Source of the DNA: Acidobacteriota bacterium
GTDB lineage: Bacteria > Actinomycetota > Acidimicrobiia > Spongiisociales > ZC4RG35
Reading direction: 5' to 3'
NCBI GenBank assembly: GCA_004356805.1
Contig: SMXW01000064.1
Location: 1-49,684, forward strand
DNA: 49,684 nt
In this document: in pieces, positions 1 to 7,028 of the stretch
Layout: the number at the start of each line of letters is the position of its first letter
Position numbering within the stretch: the stretch's first letter is position 1
The notes under the pieces: model-generated
Told to the model about the DNA's origin: nothing
The model's database searches: none
Seen by the model: the letters and a program-made list of their open reading frames with translations, nothing else
Program-made: the position numbers and the translations under genes

Positions 1-1607
1 CCGTTCAGCGAATCTGATACCGAGCGTCCGAGACGCGCCTCGACGATCGCTCGACTGAATTCCCGAGCGGTCGGGTTTGGAGCCTCCGCGCTGACAGCTT
101 CGATCGCCTGGAGAAGCGAATATCCAGCTCTGAGAGACGTCGACATCAGCGTCAACGTGTCGGGCAGTTGTTTTTCGAAGTTCTTCCTCTCTCGACGACC
201 AGTGAAGTTGATCACCAAAACCATCAAGATCAGTAGGCCACCGAACGTGATCAAGCCCCAGACAAGGCCATTGAAGACGAGTCCGAAAACGCCGCCAGCC
301 GCTGACAGGCCGATCATTGCGAGAATCGCCTCGCCCGGGGCCATCGGAATGTTGGCCTGCTCCAAGGCGGAGTTGACCCCGGAGAGCAATCCTCTCTTCT
401 TGACCTCTTCCTCAGCGGCCTCTGTGAATCGGCTGAGTAGCGGAATCCGCTCCAGGAAAGGTCGCTTCTCCTCGTTCGGTTTGCCCTTTCGTCCGTAGGC
501 CTGAAGTCTCTTGGCGAACCTGCCCGGATCATCCTCATCTTCACGACCAAACAGGATCACCAAGAACAGGAACATCGTCAGGCCAAGGCCGGCTGCGCTG
601 ATGAGGATCAGAGTCTGGGTGTCGAGGGGCGCTTTGCCCTCCACGACGATGGTGGTGATCGGCGCCAGAGTGGTCGTGGTTGTCGGACCCGCGGTCGCAG
701 TTGCCGTCGTAGCGAAGCCGGAAACGGCAAACGTGGCACTGGCAGTCAAGCTCTGGTACGCAACGGCGAACTCGACATCTCCCGGCGTACTGATTGGAGA
801 GGTGAAACGGGCTACCAGCGTGTTGCTGATCTCCCTGATGATCTCGTCGTAGAGCGTCGACAACTCTTCGGGGTCTGGCGTTGACAGGAACAGTCCGTCG
901 CCCGCTTGAGCGATCTGCTCGACCGGATCCGGGTTGAAGTCAGGCGATTCCAGGGCCACCCCGAAAACCCGGACGTCACTGGAAGCCACTGTTTCGACTC
1001 CCTCGTCGAGTGTCGCCACCGAGACCGTGTCCTCACCGTCTGTGAGCACGATCAAATTGGGAAGGAGGTTTCTCGCCGATGCGGCCTCGTAGAGTTCGAT
1101 GCCCTTGATGATGGCGTCGTTGTAAGCGGTCTCTCCCCCGGCCTCGATGCTGTCGATGCGGGCGATGAGCTCCTGTGTGTTGCTGGTGAACCCGGAGATC
1201 ACCAGAACCTCATCGGCAAACGTGATGAGAGCTATCCGGTCTTCGGGTCGGGCCTGGCTGACGAAGTCTTTGGCCGCTGCTTTGGCGGCCTCAATCGGGC
1301 CACCAGACATCGAGCCTGAGGCGTCAATGGCCAGTACGACGCCAACGGGGAGAGTCGAGTCGACCAAAGGTGTCACCTCGAGATCGGTCACCGGCTCACC
1401 ATTCACGGTGATCTCGAGTTGGGATGGATCGAGATCGGTTGGCAGATTGCGCAACTCGATGACCATCGTCGTCTGCCCGCCGTCCGGGTAACGAGAGCCA
1501 TTGATATCGACGATCTCCACTTCTGACTGCCCAACCTGGGCATATGCCGGAAGGGCTCCCAGAGCGAGAGCGACGAGAGCGACGAGAGCGACGCGGGCTC
1601 GTCTCAA
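1..1607 (-). CDS. VWA-domain / TadB-like (T2SS F) fusion protein, 3' partial
   Basis: Read by hand from the minus strand; the frame stays open to the left edge, so the C-terminus is missing (535 codons visible). A signal-peptide-like start (residues 1-23, ending AYA) leads into a von Willebrand A domain with an intact MIDAS motif DASGS at residues 95-99. A Thr-rich linker and a membrane segment (about 323-350) follow. The distal part has two further hydrophobic segments and the LPDTLTLMSTSLRAGYSL stretch typical of TadB/GspF inner-membrane platform proteins. The TTG start overlaps the cpaF stop as TTGA, with GGAG six bases upstream. TadB anchors the Tad/Flp pilus motor in the membrane. An exported metal-binding VWA head could bind pilin or a surface ligand, which is inference. 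Ordinary TadB proteins lack this head. Confidence 0.85.
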   Translation of the reverse strand, partial: MRRARVALVALVALALGALPAYAQVGQSEVEIVDINGSRYPDGGQTTMVIELRNLPTDLDPSQLEITVNGEPVTDLEVTPLVDSTLPVGVVLAIDASGSMSGGPIEAAKAAAKDFVSQARPEDRIALITFADEVLVISGFTSNTQELIARIDSIEAGGETAYNDAIIKGIELYEAASARNLLPNLIVLTDGEDTVSVATLDEGVETVASSDVRVFGVALESPDFNPDPVEQIAQAGDGLFLSTPDPEELSTLYDEIIREISNTLVARFTSPISTPGDVEFAVAYQSLTASATFAVSGFATTATATAGPTTTTTLAPITTIVVEGKAPLDTQTLILISAAGLGLTMFLFLVILFGREDEDDPGRFAKRLQAYGRKGKPNEEKRPFLERIPLLSRFTEAAEEEVKKRGLLSGVNSALEQANIPMAPGEAILAMIGLSAAGGVFGLVFNGLVWGLITFGGLLILMVLVINFTGRRERKNFEKQLPDTLTLMSTSLRAGYSLLQAIEAVSAEAPNPTAREFSRAIVEARLGRSVSDSLN

Positions 1608-2965
1608 CTTTTTCTCCGTGCAAATGGCTCGGGATCAAATAGGTCGGCAGGAAGCCTTATTCCCTGATCCTCCAGGTCCTCGGAAAAACTCGGCCGGATA
1701 CCGGTCGCCTTGAGGCGCCCTTTGTAGACACCTTCGTCGTCGACACCCATGCCGTAGTCGAAGAGGAACAAGTCTTGGAGAGTGATGATCTCTCCCTCCA
1801 TGCCTTCCACCTCGGTCACATGAGTTACCCGACGCGATCCGTCCTTGAGACGAGACACGTGAATGATCAGGTCGACAGCCGAGGCGATCTGTTCGCGAAT
1901 TGCTTTGATCGGAAGGTCGAATCCGGCCATCAACACCATGGTCTCGATACGGGAAAGCGTGTCGCGCGGGCTATTGGAGTGAACGGTTGTCAGCGACCCG
2001 TCGTGTCCGGTGTTCATGGCCTGAAGCATGTCGAGTGCCTCGGCACCACGAACCTCACCAACCACGATGCGATCGGGACGCATGCGCAGAGTGTTTCTGA
2101 CCAGCTCGCGAATGGTAATAGCACCCTGACCTTCGATATTTGCAGGTCGAGACTCCAGACTGAGCACATGGTCCTGGTGCAATTGAAGCTCAGCAGCGTC
2201 CTCAATCGTGACGATGCGCTCGTCCTCGGGAATGTAGGCGGACACGACGTTCAACGTTGTCGTCTTACCGGAGCCGGTACCACCCGAAATCAGGATGTTT
2301 TGACGGCCCCTGACACAGGCTCGAGCGAAATCGGCCACACGTTGCGTGAAGGTGCCGAAGGCGATCAAGTCGGCTTCTTGATATGGGTCGACGGCAAACT
2401 TACGAATGGTCAGGAAAGGTCCACCGATCGCCAACGGTGAGATGATGGCGTTGACGCGGGAGCCATCCGGGAGACGGGCGTCCACCATCGGCGTTGCCTC
2501 GTCGACTCGACGACCGATCTGACCAACGATCTTGTCGATGATTCTCCGCAGATGGACGTCATCGACAAAATGGATATCAGAACGGTGTATCTTTCCGGCC
2601 TTTTCGAAGTAGATGTCGTATGGCCCATTGACCATGACTTCGGTGACTTCCGGGTCGTTCAGCAGTGGATCGATAGGCCCATAACCGAGGACATCCGAGG
2701 CGATCTCGTTGAGCAGGGCTCGCCGGTCTGCGGAGGTGAGAGGTAGGCCCTGTTCCTGGTCGACGGCCCACTCCAGCATCTCCAGGACACGCAGACGCAA
2801 TTCCGCATCGGACATGCCACGGTCATAAAGAGTGGGACCGAGTTCCTCCACCACCTTGAAGTGGAGACGGCCCCGTAGCTCGCCAAGAGCATCGGTAGGG
2901 GTGACCGACACATCGGAGGTGTCGGACTCTCTTGCTGCGGCGACTCTCTCAGATAGCGATGGCAC
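1604..2965 (-). CDS. cpaF: Tad/Flp pilus assembly ATPase CpaF/TadA
   Basis: A 453-residue secretion ATPase of the VirB11/GspE superfamily that powers assembly of Flp-type pili at the inner face of the membrane. The N-terminal domain includes the conserved stretch around GYGPIDPLLNDPEVTEVMVN (about 94-113). Walker A GGTGSGKT lies at 228-235, followed by the RMRPDRIVVGEVRG box and the HDGSLTTVHSNSP segment typical of TadA. Start GTG has AAGGGG six bases upstream. The gene sits 14 bases after cpaE and overlaps the VWA-TadB gene by four bases, so it belongs to one tad operon. Length and motifs are normal for the family. Confidence 0.95.
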   Translation of the reverse strand: MPSLSERVAAARESDTSDVSVTPTDALGELRGRLHFKVVEELGPTLYDRGMSDAELRLRVLEMLEWAVDQEQGLPLTSADRRALLNEIASDVLGYGPIDPLLNDPEVTEVMVNGPYDIYFEKAGKIHRSDIHFVDDVHLRRIIDKIVGQIGRRVDEATPMVDARLPDGSRVNAIISPLAIGGPFLTIRKFAVDPYQEADLIAFGTFTQRVADFARACVRGRQNILISGGTGSGKTTTLNVVSAYIPEDERIVTIEDAAELQLHQDHVLSLESRPANIEGQGAITIRELVRNTLRMRPDRIVVGEVRGAEALDMLQAMNTGHDGSLTTVHSNSPRDTLSRIETMVLMAGFDLPIKAIREQIASAVDLIIHVSRLKDGSRRVTHVTEVEGMEGEIITLQDLFLFDYGMGVDDEGVYKGRLKATGIRPSFSEDLEDQGIRLPADLFDPEPFARRKS

Positions 2966-2979
2966 TACATACCCCTTTT

Positions 2980-4161
2980 CTACTTACGACCGAAAAGGCC
3001 GAATTTGGCGGAATCTTCGGGAATCTCTTCCGCAATGAGGGCGGCTACAGATTCGAAGCCTTTGGCAACCTTGGACTTGGGATCGGTTTCCACCACCGGG
3101 CGTCCCTCATTGACCGAGGCGGCAACCACCGCATCCGATGGCACAGCCGCGGAAATCCGCATCTTCAAGGCGTTCTCGATCTCCTTGTTGTCGAGTCTCG
3201 CCTTGGCGTTGGATCGGTTCATGACCAACTTCACGTTGGCTGTGCTGAACTTGAGAAGTCGCATGGTTTCGAGGGCGAGTTTGGCGTTCTTCACCGACGG
3301 CAAGTCCATGTCGACGATCATCAGAATGTCATCTGACTTCTCGAAGAGAGACAGGATCAACTCATCCAGCATCGATGCTGTGTCGATGATGACGTAGCGG
3401 TAGTTTTCCAGAAGCACGTCGATCATCTGCATCAGACCAGTCGTGGTGATGTCGTCGGCGAAGGCCGGCTCCAAGGGAGCTGCCAAGACTTTGAGACCGC
3501 TCGGATGCTCGGTGAGCAGTGAGTCGAGAAGCTCTGCGTCGAGATGGTGAAGCTCGTGGGCAGCATTGACCATCGTGAAACGAGGCTCGAGTTGTAGCAC
3601 GAGACAGACATCACCAAATTGAAGGTCTGCGTCGACCAGACACACCTTGGTATCCGGAATCCGGTTGAGGAGGAGGGCCAGGTTGGTGGCCACCACTGTC
3701 TTTCCGCTCCCACCTTTAGCCGAGGTGATCGTGATGAGCCGACCATGTGTGGACTCCATAGGTGCGTTTGGCTTGGCCACCACACTTTGTCGCTTGAGCA
3801 CGTCATGACCGAACTGCTCAATAGCGGCCTCGATCTTGGGCTCATCGAGCGGGGCCTCGAGAACATCGGAGACCCCTGCACGCATGCCACGTCGCAATAG
3901 GTCGGACGTGACCTCTTCCGCTACCAGCATGAGCACCAGAACCGGATCCTGGTTGTGGAGTGTCCTGATCTCCTCCATGTGCCGGTCGTCCTTATATGTG
4001 GGTCCGAGGAGCACCATTCGAATGTCGCCAGACTCGATTATCTGGCTGGCTTCATCAAGAGTGCGTGCGACCGGCAACCGACCATCGAACAACTGTTTGG
4101 CTATGGAGACGAAGTCGTCATCCTCATCTACCACCAGGATGTTGTTTTCAGCCATCGACAT
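2980..4161 (-). CDS. cpaE: CpaE/TadZ-like pilus localisation ATPase with pseudo-receiver domain
   Basis: A 393-residue protein. Residues about 6-120 look like a response-regulator receiver (NILVVDEDDD), but the place of the phospho-accepting Asp reads VLLGPTYKD, so this is probably a non-phosphorylated pseudo-receiver, as in TadZ proteins. Residues about 140-375 form a ParA/MinD-type ATPase with deviant Walker A KGGSGKT at 149-155, followed by LVDADLQFGD. TadZ/CpaE proteins mark the cell site for Tad pilus assembly. ATG start, with AGAGG eight bases upstream. A second ATG two codons downstream is possible. It lies between cpaB and cpaF with short spacers (12 and 14 bases), consistent with one operon. 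Confidence 0.92.
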   Translation of the reverse strand: MSMAENNILVVDEDDDFVSIAKQLFDGRLPVARTLDEASQIIESGDIRMVLLGPTYKDDRHMEEIRTLHNQDPVLVLMLVAEEVTSDLLRRGMRAGVSDVLEAPLDEPKIEAAIEQFGHDVLKRQSVVAKPNAPMESTHGRLITITSAKGGSGKTVVATNLALLLNRIPDTKVCLVDADLQFGDVCLVLQLEPRFTMVNAAHELHHLDAELLDSLLTEHPSGLKVLAAPLEPAFADDITTTGLMQMIDVLLENYRYVIIDTASMLDELILSLFEKSDDILMIVDMDLPSVKNAKLALETMRLLKFSTANVKLVMNRSNAKARLDNKEIENALKMRISAAVPSDAVVAASVNEGRPVVETDPKSKVAKGFESVAALIAEEIPEDSAKFGLFGRK

Positions 4162-4173
4162 GCGATTGACCTC

Positions 4174-5163
4174 TTAGTTGTTGTCCTGGGAGCCGAAGAT
4201 CTCTTCGGCCAGATCGCCACCGAACAGGTTGTCGATGACCACACCGTCGGTTTCGATCTCGACGAAGTCGGTCGGCACCAAAGTCAGCCAGATGGAGCCA
4301 TTCTCAAAGGCGTAGACGATCCGCTCGGCTTGATCCGGCGTTACCTCGAGGGTGAAGATCGTGGAGTTGCCCAGATCCTCGGCTGGGACGGCGTCTTCGC
4401 CTTCGGTAGCGATGCCATCATCGGCTTCAACCGTTGGCGGCGCTTCCTGGTCTGGCCTTATCTCACGCCCAGTGGCTAGGACTGGAATGCCTTGAAGCAC
4501 ATACCGGGTGTACGTCAGCACGACGGCCTCGGCGTCGCCATCGGTCTGCGTGGACGCCGTCTCCTCGCCAGATGTCGCGTCGGCGGGAAGGGTTATCCCT
4601 TCGAAGTCGACAGGTATGAGATCAAACTCGATAGCGAGCGTGATGATCATGTTGATCCGATCACCAGCTTCGACAAAACCGTTCACACCCTGGACATTGC
4701 TGGTGCTGATGGTCAATGCTTGCTTCCCGGAAGGGATCTGCTCGGAGAGCGGAATGACATCTGCGGTGATTTCGGTCCATTGGACCGCGGTCAGAATGGA
4801 GCCGGCCGATATCGGGCCAGCAGCCACTCTGCCGATCAACACCTGACGCAATTTCTCTTCGCTGTCGATGGCATCCAGCGGGACATCCTCGACCTGATCA
4901 GTACTCTTCTTGACGGTACAACCGACGGCGTCGATGAGGGTTAGATCCTCGTCTTGGCATCGGGAGTTGGAGTCATACGAGGAGACGAGGATGTTACCTT
5001 CCTGACCCTCGGAGATTCCATCAGGTCCAGCCCTGAACACCGTTGCGATGTTCTGGCCTTCCTTGGCTTCGCTTTCGACGTTCTGCAAGAAGTTCCACAC
5101 CGCCCACGCGGCGAGGCCGGCCAATATCAAGGCCACTAGAAGAACGATGGCTCTCCTACCCAT
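4174..5163 (-). CDS. cpaB: Flp pilus assembly protein CpaB/RcpC
   Basis: A 329-residue protein with an N-terminal membrane anchor (about residues 5-27) and a periplasmic or extracytoplasmic region. The region containing VAAGPISAGSIL is the SAF-like domain. Further on, VQGVNGFVEAGDRINMI is the typical RcpC/CpaB signature. In Tad systems CpaB helps form the channel or stabilises the secretion complex; its exact role in an actinobacterial envelope is unclear. A variable acidic insert (about 205-245, Glu/Asp/Thr rich) separates two conserved strands. ATG start with AAGGGG five bases upstream. It is the first gene of the visible tad operon, after a leader of about 190 bases. Confidence 0.9.
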   Translation of the reverse strand: MGRRAIVLLVALILAGLAAWAVWNFLQNVESEAKEGQNIATVFRAGPDGISEGQEGNILVSSYDSNSRCQDEDLTLIDAVGCTVKKSTDQVEDVPLDAIDSEEKLRQVLIGRVAAGPISAGSILTAVQWTEITADVIPLSEQIPSGKQALTISTSNVQGVNGFVEAGDRINMIITLAIEFDLIPVDFEGITLPADATSGEETASTQTDGDAEAVVLTYTRYVLQGIPVLATGREIRPDQEAPPTVEADDGIATEGEDAVPAEDLGNSTIFTLEVTPDQAERIVYAFENGSIWLTLVPTDFVEIETDGVVIDNLFGGDLAEEIFGSQDNN

Positions 5164-5351
5164 TGAGTCCCCTTCGGTTTTCCCCTCGATTGCTCGTCGT
5201 CATTGCCGCGACGACTGACCGGGGGCGTCCTATCGGCAGGTGCAAACCCGCCCGCTGTTTCAAATCCTTTGCCACAGGTGGATTGTCGGACCCCTACCGA
5301 CCACTCTTGAGTGTTTCAGGTAGAAATCTATGGGGAGAATCATCCATGGCC
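5164..5351 (-). other. Leader / intergenic region before the tad operon
   Basis: Non-coding stretch between the rpsA terminator candidate and cpaB. Read on the minus strand it holds a hairpin at 5235-5252: seven pairs GGCGGGT/ACCTGCC, with one G-U, around a TTGC loop. It lies about 70 bases before the cpaB start. I could not identify a clear -35/-10 pair or match a known riboswitch; a c-di-GMP aptamer was considered and not supported. Confidence 0.3.
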
Positions 5352-5388
5352 GAACAAGAAGAAGAGGCCCCTTTTCCAGAGCCCCTTC
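5352..5388 (-). terminator. Candidate intrinsic terminator after rpsA
   Basis: On the minus strand GAAGGGGC (5388-5381) can pair with GCCTCTTC (5368-5361), eight pairs including one G-U, around a 12-base loop. The pyrimidine tail TTCTTGTTC follows. It starts 20 bases past the rpsA stop. The tail is only moderately T-rich, so this is a weak prediction. Confidence 0.4.
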
Positions 5389-5408
5389 AACGAATATCCA
5401 GGTAACAC

Positions 5409-6935
5409 TCAGCGACGGCCGATTCCACGCTCCTTGAGCTCCTTGAGAATGGCCTCGAGCGAGGCATCCACCGGCATCGGCGGGTGCTCCTCGGCCTCGG
5501 CCCCGAACTCGCGCTCGAACTCACGAGGCTTGCGGGGTCGCTTCTTGTCGGTATCTGCCTTCTCCAAACGCTCCTTGTAGTCGGGGAGCGCCTGCTTGAT
5601 GGAGAGCGAGACCCTACGACGTTCGTCGTCCTTCTCGGTGATCTTGACTTTCACCGTCTGGCTGATTGAGAGCTCCAACTCCGGAGACTCCACACGATGC
5701 ATCGCTATCTCAGAGACGTGCACGAGACCTTCGACGCCATCAGCAACGGATACAAACGCTCCGAAGGGCACGGTCTTGGTGACGGTGCCTTCAACGACAT
5801 CGCCTATCTCGTGCTCCGTGGCAAAGACATCCCAGGGATCCTCGGTGGTCTGACGAATCGATAGTGAGATGCGCTCGCGGTCACGATCCACTTCAAGCAC
5901 CTTGATGGTGACCTTGTCGCCGACACTGACCAGTTCGCCCGGGTGATTGACGTGTTGCCAGGAGAGTTCGGAAACATGAACGAGCCCGTCCATGCCTCCC
6001 AGGTCGACGAAGGCTCCGAAGTTGACGACAGACGAGACGGTGCCCTCTCGAACTTCGCCCTCGGCGAGGTTCTCCAAGAACTCATTGCGCTCTTCGGCAA
6101 GGGCCTCCTCGAGATGGGCGCGACGGGAAAGAACCACGTTGTTGCGAGCCCGATCGAGCTCGATCACCTTTGCTGTTATCGGCTGGCCAATGAACGGGTC
6201 GAGATCACGAACACGTCGCAGGTCGACAAGTGAAGCCGGAAGGAAGCCGCGGAGACCGATGTCGACGATAAGTCCACCCTTGACAACCTCAATGACGGTT
6301 CCCTCGACCGTGCCGTCCTCCTCTGAAATTTTCTGAATACGACCCCAGGCGCGCTCGTACATGGCTCGCTTCTTGGAGAGGATCATCCGCCCTTCGTCGT
6401 CCTCCATGTCGAGGACCACGGCCTCGACGCGCTCGCCGATCTCTACGACGTCATTGGGGTCGATGTTGTTGCGAATCGAAAGCTCTCGAGTGGGAATGAG
6501 GCCTTCGGACTTGTAACCGACGTCGACCATTGCACCTTCAGCGTCGATGCTGACGATGCTGCCCTCGACAATGTCCCCCTCCTTGAACTTGAGGACGGTG
6601 ATATCGATGGCTCTCTCGAAATCGTCGCCGATGTCATCTGGCAGCTCGCTCAGGTCTGGTGCCACCAGCGCCTCTCGGTGCTGGAAGGTAGTTGTCTTGG
6701 CCGCAGGCTCCTCATCTGACGCTTCGTCCGCAAGCGATTCCTCGGCGGGCGCCTCATTGACAGACAAATCTGCTGCCGGCTCTTCATGCGCCTCTTCGGT
6801 GGTTGGAGGCTCGGTGGCGGGCTTCGCGGTGGTCGCCGTCTTCTCGACCTCGGTCTCGCTGACTGGCGTCTCGGGCGTCTGGGCTGTCTCCTCTTCGGGA
6901 GTGCTTACAGGCGCGGTTTCTAACTCGTTGGACAT
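5409..6935 (-). CDS. rpsA: 30S ribosomal protein S1
   Basis: A 508-residue protein carrying four S1 RNA-binding repeats, recognisable at GDIVEGSIVSIDAEGAMVDV, DGTVEGTVIEVVKGGLIVDI, GEVREGTVSSVVNFGAFVDL and GDVVEGTVTKTVPFGAFVSV. Each ends in the usual GLVHVSEL-like or GFLPASL-like strand. This is the four-repeat actinobacterial form rather than the six-repeat proteobacterial form. S1 helps the 30S subunit bind mRNA. About 110 N-terminal residues are rich in Glu, Pro, Thr and Ala and look disordered. The frame can be read up to a TTG at 6977, but the ATG at 6935 (MSNELET) is preferred: it follows GAGAGG and removes an unlikely basic extension. polA lies 93 bases upstream on the same strand. Confidence 0.93.
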   Translation of the reverse strand: MSNELETAPVSTPEEETAQTPETPVSETEVEKTATTAKPATEPPTTEEAHEEPAADLSVNEAPAEESLADEASDEEPAAKTTTFQHREALVAPDLSELPDDIGDDFERAIDITVLKFKEGDIVEGSIVSIDAEGAMVDVGYKSEGLIPTRELSIRNNIDPNDVVEIGERVEAVVLDMEDDEGRMILSKKRAMYERAWGRIQKISEEDGTVEGTVIEVVKGGLIVDIGLRGFLPASLVDLRRVRDLDPFIGQPITAKVIELDRARNNVVLSRRAHLEEALAEERNEFLENLAEGEVREGTVSSVVNFGAFVDLGGMDGLVHVSELSWQHVNHPGELVSVGDKVTIKVLEVDRDRERISLSIRQTTEDPWDVFATEHEIGDVVEGTVTKTVPFGAFVSVADGVEGLVHVSEIAMHRVESPELELSISQTVKVKITEKDDERRRVSLSIKQALPDYKERLEKADTDKKRPRKPREFEREFGAEAEEHPPMPVDASLEAILKELKERGIGRR

Positions 6936-7028
6936 TTGTGGGTGGTTACCTCTCAGGGAAGAACTCTGCCGACGCAAAGCCAGCAGGCAATGGAAGTGTA
7001 CGCAGCCACCCAGGGTTTCGCCAAGTAA

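Noticed and set aside
5164..5345. Cyclic-di-GMP riboswitch before cpaB
   Set aside because: A few GCAAA-like and GAAA pieces are present, but the conserved junction and tetraloop-receptor layout could not be matched.
5346..5405. A 19-codon plus-strand frame MAEQEEEAPFPEPLQRISR
   Set aside because: It coincides with the hairpin read as the rpsA terminator and has no ribosome-binding site.
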